DNA of 64,000 bases from Brassica napus (GCF_020379485.1 NC_063450.1:25458137-25522136), one strand, 5' to 3'. Positions 1 through 13,071 are shown, numbered from the stretch's first letter. Program-made: numbers and translations. Notes: generated by a model not told the origin, from the sequence alone.

Positions 1-1403
1 AGATGCCAAAGCCAAGACTCTTCCTTGTAGCACATCTTGAGACATCGTGCAATGTCATTTTGAATGTTTAGGACAAACATTCTATTGCTTGACATTGGCA
101 CCTTTGTGATGAAATTATTTGCATTATCTCTTAAAGAAAGACTATTATCTTTTAGTCGAATGTCATAACCTTTCTCTAAGAGTTGTCCTAGGCTCAAGAT
201 GTTGGTCTTCATGCTTGGAATGTAGTAAACGTTGGAAATGAATTGATGATCTCCATTTTTCAAGCGGATGAAAATATTTCCTTTACCTTTCACATCCATC
301 TTCGATTCATCTCCCAAAGCCACATTGGTTTTCACTGATTCATCGAGCTCCACGAACATGCTTTTATTCCCACACATGTGGTTGCTTGCACCACTATCAA
401 GGTACCACTTGTGAACCTCATTTGGTTCATCCTTCTTGTAAGCCATCAATAAAATATCTTCTTCTTTACTCATTTCTTCAACATAGTTGGACTTCTCTTC
501 AACTCTATTGTTGTTTGGAGTTTTGCACTCAGAAGCATAATGTCCTAATTTCCCGCAACTATAGCATTTGATGTATGATTTATTGTACCTTGATTTTGAA
601 TTTCTTCTTCCACGACCTCTTGATGAGTTCTCTCCTCTTTGGTTGAAGTTTACTTCATATGGTCTCCAACCTCGTCCATTTACACCACGACCTCGTCCTC
701 GGAAATGACCACCACCACGTCTCGGATGATTTCGGCCAGCTTCTTCCTTTTGATCAATTCTCATCTTCAGAACTTGCTCCACAATATATTCTTTCTTCTT
801 CTTCTTTTCTTCATAAGCTTGTAGTGATCCAAGAAGTTGCTCCATCATCATAGTCTCCAAGTCCTGTGTCTCTTAAATCACGGTGACAATATGCTCGAAT
901 TTTGAATCCAATGATCTAAGAACTTTCTCCATGATTCTCACATCATCTAACTTCTCACCATTTCTTTTTAGGTTATTAGTAACCGCCAAGACTCTTGAGA
1001 AGTAATCTGAGATGAGTTCTCCTTCCTTCATTTGTAATGCTTCAAATTCTCCTCTTAGAGTTTGAAGTCGTACCTTCTTCACTTGTTCCGCTCCCTTGTA
1101 AGATGTCTAAAGCTTCTCCCATGCTTCTTTGGACGTCCTTGCATCAGCAACCTTCTCAAATGCATCTTCATCTAACCCTTGATAGATAAGACAGAGAGCC
1201 TTCTTGTCTCTCTTCCTTGAATCTCTCAAACCATCCTTTTGTGTTTGCGATAAACCACCATCATTCTCCGGTTCAACGAAGCCTTTCTCGACTATCTCCC
1301 ACACATCATGTGCTCCTAGGATAGCCATCATCCTAAGACTCCAATTGTCATAGTTGCTCTTTGTGAGCAATGGAACTTGGAAGGGAACACCACTATTTGC
1401 CAT
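1..1403 (-). pseudogene. Copia-A gag-pol 5' portion, broken
   Basis: Starts at the ATG at 1403 with a UBN2/DUF4219-type Gag. A CCHC zinc knuckle (about 530-575) and an aspartic protease motif D-S-G-A-S (about 385-405) follow. The reading frame carries a TAG at 1107-1109 and a TAA at 873-875. Copia-C has sense codons at both places, so this copy cannot make a full polyprotein. In functional relatives the product is cut into capsid, protease, integrase and reverse transcriptase/RNase H. Coding-frame DNA continues past the left edge. Confidence 0.85.
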
Positions 1404-1436
1404 CTTCAAAAAGAACTTTTAGCTCTGATACCACAT

Positions 1437-1844
1437 TGTTGGAATGGAAAACTTTATAAAGATGGAGAAAGTGTTTAGTGTTTAAAGAGAAAGAAGCTTG
1501 GTGAAGAAGAAAGTTTTTTATAACTTAGAAGAGGATTCTTATTACTTAGATGATTCTTACAAACTTGGATACTTCTTGATGATTCAAAATGAGAAGAGAT
1601 AGGAGATATTTATAGCCTCCAAAGTACAAAATATCTTACATATTTTAATCCTAAATCTAGATAATTCTACTTGAATATCTAAGATTATTTTTCCTTAATT
1701 ATCTAGAATTTTCTATGAAAATATCTAGATTTTTAACTTAAGGAGGTGGAAGATTATTCTAGAATTTGGGTTAAGGTTGGGCTAAACATGATTAGTGTTT
1801 GTTAGCCCAATAATGTGACCCAAAATCAAGTTTACTTTTCAACA
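1437..1844 (-). repeat. LTR of Copia-A (408 bp)
   Basis: On the plus strand it runs from TGTTGGAATGG to TTTTCAACA and abuts the tRNA-Met primer-binding site. It matches the 398-bp LTRs of Copia-C over much of its length, including the stretch with ATCTAGATAATT-like motifs and a TATAAATA-like promoter motif (on the minus strand, near 1610). Any 5-bp target duplication would start at 1845 (AATTT), but its partner is outside the window. Confidence 0.85.
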
Positions 1845-2233
1845 AATTTGACATTTAGCTAAATCAAGTGCTACTGCTTTATGTATCAACATCTAACTAC
1901 TTGGATTGATAGTATGTAGAAAAATCTTATCAGCCTATCAAGATTTGACTGTATATATGTTGCGTAGATATAACCAGCACATCATTAGAGTTCACCGTCT
2001 CTGGTTGTATGGTTCCACAATTGCGTGTTTATTTAGTCAAAATATGCAGACTTGGAAGTTTGAACAAGTATACAATCTGGTAGAATTTTGATGTCTCAAT
2101 TCGTCAACTACTTGTCGCCAATAGTCTGCGTTTGCTTCCTAGAGTTTTGTGGTCGTTTTTAATCTTGTTTACACCATCTGTTTGTGGAGATTTCAAAGCC
2201 CAATTATGTATGTGTGTTATGGATCACTTTCAG

Positions 2234-2485
2234 GACGAGCTTCCACTCGCTAAGATAACTCGGGATAGTGCAAAGATAACTGTTGAGCAGGTTCATGGAT
2301 TAATGTCACAGGTGAGTAAACACAATCTTGACGTACCCTTTTTGGTTCATGAGTCCATGAGATTTACTCAAGACTTTTTATTTATCAATGTGCAGGTTAT
2401 TAAAGACATATTGTTCAGTTCCGCACGTCAGTCTGACAAAACTCCCAGCGACCAGACTGATCCAGAGCCGATGATTACATCGTGA
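2234..2485 (+). pseudogene. CSN5A: COP9 signalosome subunit 5 (CSN5), C-terminal exons, probably a gene remnant
   Basis: Two exons, 2234-2311 and 2396-2485, are joined by an 84-bp intron (CAG|GTGAGT ... TGCAG|GTT). They encode the conserved CSN5 tail: KITRDSAKITVEQVHGLMSQ, then a segment ending DPEPMITS and a TGA stop. CSN5 is the JAMM metalloprotease of the COP9 signalosome, which removes NEDD8 from cullins in the nucleus. The catalytic MPN domain is not in the window. The DNA upstream (about 2040-2100) has a decayed reading frame weakly like the preceding exon (KFEQVYNLVEF followed by a stop), and Copia-A follows within 400 bp. I infer a disrupted copy. If an intact 5' part lies beyond Copia-A, the gene could still be functional with a retroelement in an intron. 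Confidence 0.65.
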
Positions 2486-3807
2486 AGTTGGTGTTCTTTT
2501 GTTTTTTCTTCCGCAAAAGACTTTGCTTCAAACCCGGTTTTTGAGAGAATGCACATTGTTTTCTGTATTATGTCTCAGAGCTTCAGTTATTAATTTTTTT
2601 TCTTTTTTCCTTGAGAACTATCTTGAAATTGGTATGAAAGGATTTGACCATGTGAAAAGTTGCTGGAATATGCTAATTCTAGAAACATAGCATATATATC
2701 ATGGAAAATGTGTTATCCCTGGACAAGGATCTCATCTCCATCCCATCTAGCATGCTTGAGAGGTGGAACATGGATGGGCTACAATACTTTTTCTCAAGAT
2801 GGCACACAACCATAGATGAGAAAACATCTACTCTTAAAAATTGTTCAGCCCTCTATTATCTTTGACGTTCATCCAGACAACACTAGAAGTTATGAAACTG
2901 ATCGAACAAGAATAATTGTGAGCTAGTGCGGTGGTCACTGGAGAATGAATCTTTTGTTGATTTCATGTTCAAACCGAAATGTGGATACGAGAACAGACAT
3001 GAAAACAAGGTGATACAACCGAATTAGATAAGAATGTGTTGTCGAGATAAATAGGTATTGTTTAGGTTTAAGCAAATTACATCCTTGGACTTATATTTCC
3101 AGTGTTATTTATGAACAGAGACTAGAAAGCATGACACTGTCATTTGAGGTTGTAGAAACTAACGAATACTTTAAATAATGCATTTTATATAAGAATGATA
3201 TCTTAAGATATTTCTCCCCTCCAAGGGGAAGAAGATCACTTGATGACCTAAATACTAAAAAGACTAACATGTTCATTATATAACAAAAAGGGTAGCTGAT
3301 GTTTTCCTTAAACATGGGATCATTGATTCAGTTTTTCAAACAGCACATGGTTGTAGTGCTTGATTTTTATACATTAATCCTAACAGACATTTTTCTTTGC
3401 CTTGTTGATTAGCCATCCCTAGGCTAAACAACATGGCAAACAAGCCGATACATGCATCAGCTTTGAGTTTGGCACATGATGAGCGATTGACGATTCTGCT
3501 CCATTAGCATTATCACTGTATCGAGAGAGAACCCTTTTCCTCTCAAGAAGATGCAATGCAAGAAAGTGAGAGATGTCAATACGACATGATCACCATCTGA
3601 AACTGGAGATCCCATTGGGGATCTGCTCATAATAGCCACCTCAAATTCCATAAAATGGGTGGCTTTTAGGGCAGAGGGAGAGAGAAAAAGTTGTGATAGC
3701 CAGAGAGCACCTATTAAAACATAGATGACTCTTGACTTGAGAAGAAGAAGATGAAGATTATGATGACGATGTGAAGCTTGATGGCTACCAAAGACTCTAA
3801 GCTTCTT
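2486..3807. other. Convergent intergenic region, no gene recognised
   Basis: This lies between the CSN5 stop and the stop of the RRM gene on the other strand and should contain both 3' UTRs. A short open frame from an ATG near 2701 (about 55 codons) resembles nothing I recognise. Base composition is ordinary for Brassicaceae intergenic DNA and I see no element ends. Confidence 0.5.
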
Positions 3808-5687
3808 TCAACGGTAAGGAATGAGAGGTGGCTGAAGTGGAAATCCGGTTACACCTGTGGCACAGCAAAACACACTGTCAACAATATTAGTGTACAATGT
3901 ATCTCTTTTTTGGCTTTGGTGTGTATATATAATCATACACGAGGTAAGACCTCAGCATGACAAAGTTGTTAATAACACATCAAAATAAGGTTACTCCTTA
4001 AAAATGCTTTGGGGATGTGTACCTTGTTGAACAGAAATGGTGGCAGGAGAGTATTGGTGCGGGTTGTTATAAGAAGAGAAGTGGTGATAAAACGGTTGCG
4101 GTTGAGTGAACTGAACCCCACCGCTACCACAAGGATAAAATGGAGCAGCTGATGCGGCTGCTGCGGTTAGTCCACCGCTTCCACCGTTTCCATTGCTATA
4201 TAGTCCATATTGTCCCCTTGAATAGCAGTCGTACACGCCGTATAAGCTCTGTATGTAACACATTAGATTAATGTTAGATATTATGTGAGCATGAATAACT
4301 AAGTTAACTGATAGACTCGTTGACAGAAAAGATTCTTCGATTCGTTATACAACTACTCTCAATGTCAGAGAGATAAAAAGTTACGGACCGTAGGGAATGG
4401 AGAGTAATCTGACGAGTATGGAGAGTACCTGCGAGTATCAAATCAATGTTTTTTCTTACATAACAGAATTACACTTTAAGAGTGATAACATGTATGAATG
4501 CACGTGGCACGTGGTCATGGCACAAGGAAAGTGGAGATAGAGAGAGAGAGTAAAAATGATTGGTGAAAGAGGGAATCAATCAGTTAGTTTTACAAGCTGT
4601 CGTTGACCACTTTGTCAGTCATTTTAGTCTATAGACACTATTATTAAGCCAGTTAAAATTAGAAAGAGATATAATTACAAAAAATAATAATAATAGTGTC
4701 GGTCCACAATCAAAGTGGGAAACAGTGAAAGACAGCCAGCTATGTTATGCAAACTGTTTTGTTCGATTTAATTGAGATATATGAGCTGTATGGTATCATG
4801 TTATGTCTATGCATGCATGTACTATCTCATCATCATGATCATTACATGTAAGAAAGAGAGAAAAAGAAGAAGAGTATACCCAAAGAGATTGAGAGGGAGC
4901 TGGGGATAGTGAGGGAAAGTGGGTGGTGGATGAGGTGGTCCAAAACCAGTTTGCATTGTGTTCATCATCACTCTCATATTGTTAATTCTACCTCCCCCTA
5001 ACACATTCATTAAACATCAACATCACTTTTAAAATCAACACAAAAGCTATATCTATGGTCAATTAACATCAGTTACCAGCTATATATATAATGTAATTCC
5101 AATACTTAATTAGCCACACAAATTTCTAACCAATTTAAATAACTTTTTATAGACAGTTAGACACTCTAACCATATATTAACTTATAGTTATCATTTTTCT
5201 TGATCTAACTTGCGTAACATATTATAAGGGTTACGCAAGGTTAGGAGAGAGAGAAATGATTTATATATGTATTAACCATGGTTAGGAGTGGAGGGTTTGG
5301 ATCTTTGAAGACCAAGAGAGGCAAGGTTGCAATTTGCTCTTCTTCCGTCGATCACAGGAGTAGCGTCCACACAAGCCTTGCTCGCCGCATCTGCCTCCTT
5401 GAACGTCACCTGATCACAGCACTTTACTAATTAGTTCCCCTTTGAGGTATATATGTATAACCCTAAATATACCACTCTATATATATCTAGAAACAATGAG
5501 TTATTGTATATACGAATCCGTAGCCCTTAGATCTGCCTGAAGCCTTGTCGGTGATGACTACAGCTTCCAAAATCTCCCCAAACTGCTCGAAGTGCTTCTT
5601 CAACGTATCCTTGTGCGTCTCCCAAGCTAATCCTCCGACAAACACCTTTGTGTACGTCGTGTCTCCCAACCCTATTCCTCCCGTCAT
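3808..5687 (-). CDS. RRM-domain RNA-binding protein (AT1G22910-like), five exons
   Basis: By splice consensus and frame the exons are 5514-5687, 5277-5409, 4880-4997, 4023-4246 and 3808-3854, 696 nt encoding 231 residues. An N-terminal RRM occupies about residues 10-85: RNP2 is KVFVGGLAW and RNP1 is SKGYGFVTF, with exon 1 ending after GYGF. The rest is low-complexity, rich in Gly, Tyr, Gln, Ser and Pro ([12 protein letters not shown] in exon 3, an Ala/Gly/Ser run in exon 4), and the protein ends [10 protein letters not shown]. Plant proteins of this small single-RRM class bind RNA and several act in ABA or developmental regulation. The exact target here is unknown. The start is the first ATG of the RRM frame. 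The exon 4 acceptor was set at ACAGAG|C because only that keeps frame. No break was seen. Confidence 0.85.
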
Positions 5688-8275
5688 ATCTTTTCTCCGA
5701 TCAGATATCTATCTTTACGTTTCACTTGTGAGATTGTGAGGGACACAAATATTCATAGAAGTAAGGCTATATAGATAGTTGGAAAGAGATTAGAGATCTA
5801 CTTAATAGATTCAGGAGATAAGTTTTCTTTAGGGTTGTTTGATATGTAATGAGGATGAGAAGAAAAGCGAAAATAAAAATTATGATAAAGTGCCACTGGG
5901 AAAAAGATATCGGACTTGAATTATGTATAGATACAGTCTCTATTGTTGAAAAAAAAAAAAGTATAGATACAGTCTCTATCCTTTTATCCACGACTCTATT
6001 GATCGTGTCTCTCACGCAGCCTCTACTCAAAGGTTATGTGGTGTTGACGCGCGTAGATGGGCGTGATGATATAGGCATGGATTGTTCTTACTTATTGCAT
6101 TTTATGAAGTACGTTCAATTATTTAAAGAGAGAGAGAGTAAAGGAACGAAAACAGAATTTAAATTTTAAAATGTTTTAGTTCCTTATTTTCTCATTGTAT
6201 ATCTGATAATCTGAACAACACATATTATATAGTTGGTCAAATTTAAGCTACGGTTGTAGTTGAATCTGCACTGTGATTCACACTCAATCACTTGCAAGGG
6301 CTGACCAAAGACAAGAAAAGGTGTGTCATATGCCCACCCTAATTTGTTATGCTAATTTTCATTAATAATTAGTGTTAAAACTTGTTGATGTATCTCTAGG
6401 TTGAAAATTAGTTATAAGAATGCCCCATACTAGAAACAATTAAAGATCGCATAGTCGTGTCTAGATTTCTAGAGGTTTTGGGTAAATATGTGTGGCTCCT
6501 TTTAGATTTGAGGATTTTGCAGGTTAATTCTTTCTTTTTTTTTGCTCTTTCTTTTATTTATGCAAACATATATTTTTCTTCTTCTATTTTTGACAATCAG
6601 ATAAAACTACAGTTGTCTTTTTGGATGCATTATTCATTTTTACATTATATGACTTAAAAACATAAGAAGATATTTTTTTCACAAAATTTAAACTTCATAG
6701 CATCCTTTGAGTGAATCAATAGTGATAAAAGTTGATTTCTATGCTGCGTGCATGTTAATTCAGTTTATATATTTTACCTTTAGTTTAATGTTTTAAGAAA
6801 TACTTTTTAATTTAAGAAAATGAAGAAACTGAAAAAGCCAACCATTCAATCTCAATATAGTTGTTAGATTAAAGTAAAACACTAAATATTTAACTAACCA
6901 GACCAAACTATCTAATATAAATATGGTGTTTCTTATTATACAATTTAATTTTGGTAGCCTAGAGCGAATACCTATAATCAATTAATTTAGAGTCATATAT
7001 TTTATATACTGTTGACAAGTTATAGTAGAACCATTTAATTAACTACTTAATGCGAAATATTTTATTATATACGTTAAATTTTAATAATAAATACATAAAT
7101 CAATAATATATCAATTTTAATTATAAATTTTATTTTTATTTTTAGTTACAACAAAATCTGTTGAGAAAAATCTAACAAAATCCTACCAAAAAAATTAATA
7201 CTTTTTTTATAAAATAATACATTATAATTTCTTAATTAGTAACGTAATCTTGTTGTAAATTAATGATTATTAGAATTTTATCATAAAACAAAACAAAATA
7301 AAAATTCTATGTTATTTTATAAATTTTATAATTATATTATATGTTATATTAAAATAGACGTTCTCTATAAATTAAATATAAAAAAACTTATATTAAATTG
7401 CTAGATTAACAGATTTTTTTTAATAAATTAGTTCATTTAAATAAATAATCATTAATCGTCAAAACGGGTTAAAATTTGTAAACTTTTTAATACAAAAACA
7501 AAATTATTAACATATGTTAAACTGTTATATCTACAACTATATATTATCATTTATTTATTTTGAAACACCCAGTATTATATTTATAAAAAAATTTATATAA
7601 AAATATAACAGTATATAACTAACCTTTTAGTTCATGTATTATTATAAAAACTATGTTACTAGAAAATTTTGAATTTTTCATAATTAGTTAAAAATATTAA
7701 TGACAAATCAGCTTTACTTATAAATTTAATGCTTATTTTAATTATAACAAAATCTGTTAAGAAAATATAAAAAACCTTACCAAAAACTCAAACATATTTT
7801 TTAAAAATATTGAAATAATTTTGTAACAAAAAAATCAAAAAATATAACTTTCCTATCTAAAAATAATAATTGTGTAATTTTTCAAATTTATTTTAACCAA
7901 GTATAAAAATTTTAAAATAAATATTAAGAACTCAAAATGGTAATATTCCAAATGCTAAAATATAAATTTTTGAAATGTAACACAAAAATAAATTATGTTG
8001 TAAAAATAAAAAATAATATAATATTTTGAATTCTTAATTTAAAAATACAAATTCAGAAAAACTAATACCATAACATCCACAAATATATTAATAAGTAATA
8101 ACAATCAACAAGAATATAAAATGCATAAAACAAAGCATTATATATTAATAATGACAAATAAAAAGCTTAAACAATAAGATTATAGAGTTATAAAATATAT
8201 AACACTGAACGTAAATCATATATTTAAGACTTTTATGATAATATCAAAGCTATATAATTATAAAATGATAAATAT
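5688..8275. other. RRM gene upstream region and very AT-rich intergenic DNA
   Basis: The first 300 bp should hold the promoter and 5' UTR of the minus-strand RRM gene. A 19-bp direct repeat (GTATAGATACAGTCTCTAT) occurs at about 5925 and 5961, separated by a poly-A run. From about 6650 onward the DNA is extremely AT-rich, with many degenerate ATATAA/TTAAAT tracts and no open frames above chance. It is probably the body of the Helitron-like element whose 3' end is at 8276-8304. I could not place its 5' end. Confidence 0.5.
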
Positions 8276-8304
8276 CCGCACAAACGTGCGGATCGAACTC
8301 TGGT
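8276..8304 (+). mobile_element. Helitron 3' terminus
   Basis: A perfect GC-rich stem-loop (CCGCAC-AAAC-GTGCGG, 8276-8291) is followed eight bases later by the terminal CTGGT (8300-8304), and the next base is T. This is the canonical Helitron 3' end: a hairpin a few bases before CTRRT-type termini, inserted before T. The AT-rich DNA to its left is the likely body of a non-autonomous element. No Rep/helicase coding was seen. Confidence 0.65.
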
Positions 8305-8996
8305 TTCAATTATGAAAGGGTGATATTGTGGAGTTTTTCTGCTTACACCGTGTATTCGGCCACCTTAGGATCATTTAATATTAGGTTCATTCATAATTGA
8401 GATCCAATTAACATTCTAGATCCAAGAAGAGTTTGTTGCATTTGTGTATCTTTGGAGCTTGAATCAGATAAATGGAGGGCAAAAATATGAACTTGGGGGC
8501 TTGGTGTGAAGCTGGTAGGAACTTGGAGAGCACCAAGGAGGAATCAAGAGAAGCCAAAATATGTATAGAGAAAAAGAGACTGGCATTTAGGTCGATGGGA
8601 AAATATCGATAAAGAACTCACAAAGAAATAGAAGAATCACTCGGGCATGCATGCAACATATATTTTACATGATAAGATTTTTTGGTGAAATAATATCAAC
8701 ATTAATAATCTTTTGGTCAAAGCACATGATTAAATATATTTTACGTTTAAATTGAATAAATCCCAAAAAATAATTTTCTAATTTGTTAGTATGATCTGGT
8801 TTTCGGTTTTATCCCTTAACAGGACATAATCATCCCCCTGCTAACTCATTCTTGATCTTTTGATATGATGATGATCATTATATCAAACGAATATTTAATA
8901 TGTTTACGCAGTCAACCTAAAATTAGATATTCGGGAATTATTGGAATCTGATGGTAGAATTTTTCAAGGCTCTTAAGACAAATGTTGTAGTACAAA
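8305..8996. other. Intergenic, no gene recognised
   Basis: Ordinary intergenic DNA up to the first CACTA element. The last stretch reads through the insertion: the bases before 8994 and after 17127 look like one continuous older sequence cut by the transposon. Confidence 0.5.
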
Positions 8997-9330
8997 CACT
9001 ACAAGAAAACACAGTTTTAGCAAGGAAATTTAACGAGAAAAACTATTCCTCGTGAAATTACGATGACTTAACGATGAAATTACGAGGAAATAAAGTTTCC
9101 TCGTAATGGCCTTGTAAAATACCGAGTAAAGCTTTTCCTCGTAAAATCGTCGTAAGTTGACGTGGTTTTTCCGAGAAAAATGTGTTTCGTCGCAAATTCG
9201 TCGTAATTTTAGCATGAGTTTTACGAGGAAATAACTTACGAGGAAAGAACGAGAAATCCACCAACTTAACACGTTTTTTTTGCCACCAACCTAATTTTTC
9301 GTCGTAAATTCCTAGCAAAATTCAACTACC
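8997..9330. repeat. CACTA-1 left subterminal repeat arm
   Basis: Closely spaced short motifs in both orientations (CCTCGTAA, CGTCGTAA, ACGAGGAAA) follow the terminal inverted repeat. In En/Spm-type elements the subterminal repeats bind the element-encoded protein that synapses the ends. The open frames found here are by-products of the repeats, not genes. Confidence 0.75.
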
Positions 9331-9345
9331 AGATTCGAAAATTTT

Positions 9346-9357
9346 CTATATATATGG
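9346..9357 (+). promoter_or_regulatory. TATA box of the CACTA-1 transposase gene
   Basis: CTATATATATGG lies 53 bp upstream of the ATG at 9410, immediately after the subterminal repeat arm. Spacing suits a short 5' UTR. The inner edge of the repeat arm therefore also serves as promoter-proximal DNA. Confidence 0.6.
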
Positions 9358-9409
9358 AGGTTTGAACATAATTTTAAGCACACCAACAAGAAAAAAAAAC
9401 GTGAAAAAA

Positions 9410-12400
9410 ATGTCGGGCTTGGGAAATATTTTCGAGTTGCGGAGGTGGATGTATATGCATAGAGATGCTAACGGGAGAGTGACGAAAGAATATCTTGCTG
9501 GGTTGGAGCGTTTTATGCATCAAGCAGATTCTACACCGCTCGCCCAAGAAAGCGGTAAAATATTCTGTCCTTGTAGGAAATGTAACAATTCAAAGTTGGC
9601 AAATCGTGAAAATGTTTGGAAGCATTTAGTAAATAGAGGTTTCACGCCAAATTATTATATCTGGTTTCAACATGGAGAAGGTTATAGTTATGATCAGAAT
9701 GAAGCTAGTAGTAGTAATAACAACTTTCAAGAAGAACCGGTTGATCATCAATTGCATAATGCACATAGTTACCATCAGGAGGATCAGCCGATGGTAGATT
9801 ATGATAGGGTTCATGATATGGTAACTGATGCATTCGTAGCTCATGATGATGAAGATGAAGAACCTAACATAGATTCAAAAAAGTTTTATGAAATGTTAGA
9901 TGCGGCAAATCAACCACTTTACAGTGGTTGTAGAGAAGGTCTCTCTAAATTGTCATTGGCTGCTAGAATGATGAATATTAAAACTGATCACAATCTACCT
10001 GAAAGTTGCATGAACGAATGGGCAGATTTATTTAAAGAGTATTTGCCGGAAGACAATGAGTCTGCTGATTCTTATTATGAGATTCAGAAACTGGTTTATA
10101 GTCTTGGGTTGCCTTCGGAGATGATAGATGTTTGCATCGACAACTGCATGATCTACTGGGGAGATGATGAGAAGTTGGAAGAATGTCGATTCTGCAAGAA
10201 ACCACGATTCAAGCCGCAAGGAAGGGGACGTAATAGGGTACCGTACCAAAGGATGTGGTACCTACCAATTACAGATAGATTGAAAAGATTGTACCAATCG
10301 GAGCAGACTGCTGGAAAGATGAGGTGGCATGCCGAGCATACTCAGACGGATGGTGAGATGACTCATCCATCAGATGCAAGAGCCTGGAAACATTTTAACA
10401 AAGTACATCCGAATTTCGCTAGCAATAGCCGGAATGTGTACCTCGGATTATGCACAGATGGATTTAGTCCATTTGGAATGTCAGGGAGACAATATTCATT
10501 GTGGCCTGTCTTTCTTACGCCATACAACCTGCCACCGGAGATGTGCATGCAACGGGAGTTTTTATTCTTGACCATATTAATACCCGGTCCGAAGCATCCA
10601 AAAAGGTCACTTGATGTTTTCCTACAACCACTGATAAAAGAGTTGAAGGATTTGTGGTCAACAGGGATGAGGACGTATGACTGCTCAACGAAGAAGAATT
10701 TTACGATGCGAGCTATGCTTTTGTGGACCATAAGTGACTTTCCTGCCTATGGGATGTTGTCTGGATGGACTACACATGGGAGATTAGCTTGTCCATATTG
10801 TAATGGAACGACAGATGCATTTCAACTGAAGAATGGTAGAAAGACAAGTTGGTTCGATTGTCACCGTCGATTTCTTCCAGTTGGCCATCCGTACCGAAGA
10901 AACAAGAATTTGTTTAGGCACAAAAAGGTTGTGAGAGACACTCCTCCTCCATATCTAACTGGAGAACAAATTGAAGCGCAAATCGACTACTACGGAGCTA
11001 ACGAAACAGTTCGCTGGGGTGGTAATTGGCATGTCCCTCGTAATATGCCTGATTCTTACGGTGTTCATCACAACTGGCACAAGAAGAGTATATTTTGGGA
11101 GTTACCATATTGGAAGGATCTTCTTCTGCGCCACAACCTTGATGTGATGCATATAGAGAAGAATTTCTTTGAGAACATCATGAATACAATATTGAATGTC
11201 CCAGGGAAGACAAAAGACAACATAAAATCGAGGTTGGACTTGCCGGATATTTGCTCAAGAAGTGAGTTACATATAAAAAGCAATGGCCAAGTTCCCGTTC
11301 CAATTTTTAGATTGTCTTCAGAAAAAAAGTCGGTTTTGTTCAATTGGGTGGCATCAGAAGTGAAGTTCCCTGATGGGTATGTTTCAAATCTTTCAAGATG
11401 TGTTGAAAAGGGTCAAAAGTTCTCCGGGATGAAGAGTCATGATTGTCATGTCTTTATGCAACGACTTCTGCCATTTGCATTTGCGGAGCTACTTCCAACA
11501 AACGTACATGAAGCACTTGCAGGTAGTTTACAATAGGACAATAATATTAAATTGGTTTAGTTTACAATAATAGTATTTGACTAACAATGTGTTTAATTGT
11601 TTTTGGAATAGGCATTGGAGCATTTTTCAGGGATTTGAGCACACGCACTCTTAAAGAAGAAGTCGTAGAACAGCTTCAGGAGAACATTCCTATCTTATTG
11701 TGCAACTTGGAGAAGATATTTCCTCCAGGCTTTTTTGACGTGATGGAGCATCTAGCTATCCACCTCCCATATGAGGCATTGCTTCGTGGACCGGTACATT
11801 ACGGATGGATGTATCAGTACGAGCGAGCCATGAAATATTTGAAGGGAAAAGCAAAGAACCTCGCCAAAGTTGAAGGTTCTATAATTGCTGGAAGTTTGAC
11901 AGAAGAAGTTTCTCACTTCACATCGTACTACTTTGCGTCAAAAGTACGTACCCGAAGAAGAGCTCCAAGAAGATATGATGATGGTGGCGTTGCGCCCACA
12001 TATGCAGTTGTTGGTGTTCCAGAAATCTTTAGCCAGATTGGACGACTTGGTGGGAAATCAAAACAGGTTTGGTGGTCGAGTGAAGAAGACGCTCATAGTG
12101 CACACACCTATATTCTACTCAATTGCGAGGATCCATTGATGCGTTATTTTGAAAGGTAACTTAAATTGAGTATACATTATATAATTGAGAGAGATTAATT
12201 CATGTAAAATGTGAATTTACAGCATGTTTGTTTCACAAGTCGAAGAAACATTTCCTGGTATATCCACAAGTGACGTAGACAAAAGAAAAGATCAACACTT
12301 TGTTAAGTGGTTGAAGAATCAGGTATTAATCAAATACTTTTAAAATTTTCATACATGAATGATTTGTATTTCAACGTTCTTTTTATTTTTAAATAGGTTG

Positions 12401-13071
12401 ATTATGACGACGATGCAGATTATCCTAAGTGGTTACACGAAGTAATTCAATCTCCACTTGTAAAGGTCACCACATCACAGATGTATTTCACACGAGGCTA
12501 TACTTTTCACACATATGAGTATGGTAAACAGCGGGCTACCAGTAACTATGGAATTTGTGTGAAAGGAGAAACAGATTTCTACGGAATCTTGACGGAGATT
12601 ATTGAAGTCGAATTCCCAGGGATATTGAAGCTAAAATGCGTCCTCTTCAAGTGTGAATGGTTCGACCCCGTCGTCAATAGAGGTGTTCGGTTGAACAAAT
12701 TCGGTGTAGTAGATGTCAACGGTGGCCGGAGGTACAACAAATTCGAGCCCTTCATCTTAGCTTCACAAGCAGACCAAGTTAGCTTCCTTCCATACCCACG
12801 GATGAGAGAGTCGGGTATAAATTGGTTGGCCGTGATCAAAGTTACACCTCGAGGACGAATCATCGTAGGAGAAGAACCACCATTGCAAGAAGAACAAATA
12901 AATGAAGTTCATGAACCTGAACAAGAAATTGATGACATCCTTCTCATTGATCCGCATAATCACGAGTATGAAGATCTTACCGAAGATCCCACGGAGGAAG
13001 CTGTTGAAGACGAGTTTCATGTAAATGATGATGTTTCAAGTGATGACGAGAATGTCGATGAATCCGATTAA
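9410..13071 (+). CDS. CACTA TNP2-like transposase, four exons, apparently intact
   Basis: Exons 9410-11522, 11612-12155, 12223-12322 and 12397-13071 total 3432 nt and encode 1143 residues without a stop. Intron borders are GT-AG and the joins keep frame (for example A-L-A-G-I-G-A at the first). In order: a Transpos_assoc domain (about residues 10-90, with CPCRKC and HL-RGF-YYIW-HGE), Transposase_21 (about 270-580, with CTDGFSPFG, SDFPAYG, ACPYC and NLDVMHIEKN, the likely acidic catalytic residues and zinc ligands), DUF4218 in exon 2, DUF4216 in exons 3-4, and an acidic Asp/Glu-rich tail. The product should cut and rejoin element ends in the nucleus. I chose the ATG at 9410 because it precedes the conserved N-terminus and follows the TATA box. 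The TTG-initiated extension upstream has no family support. Confidence 0.9.

Larger units (their letters stand above)
1..1844 (-). mobile_element. Copia-A, 5' part of a Ty1/Copia LTR retrotransposon (runs off the left edge)
   Basis: Read on the minus strand this is a 5' LTR (1437-1844), a primer-binding site complementary to initiator tRNA-Met (TGGTATCAGAGC, 1422-1433) and the beginning of gag-pol. The window edge cuts it in the GAG-pre-integrase region. Gag starts almost identically to Copia-C at 52337 and the LTRs are clearly related, so the two belong to one family. It lies immediately upstream of the surviving CSN5 exons and in the opposite orientation, so it was probably inserted into that gene. 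The 3' LTR and the target duplication lie outside the window and could not be checked. Confidence 0.9.

Noticed and set aside
5849..6169. 106-codon plus-strand frame upstream of the RRM gene
   Set aside because: It crosses the repeated GATACAGTCTCTAT segment and a poly-A run, is Lys/Ile-rich without motif, and has an overlapping frame on the other strand. Likely chance.
9058..9318. Minus-strand frames at the left end of CACTA-1
   Set aside because: They consist of the subterminal repeat motifs read in frame.
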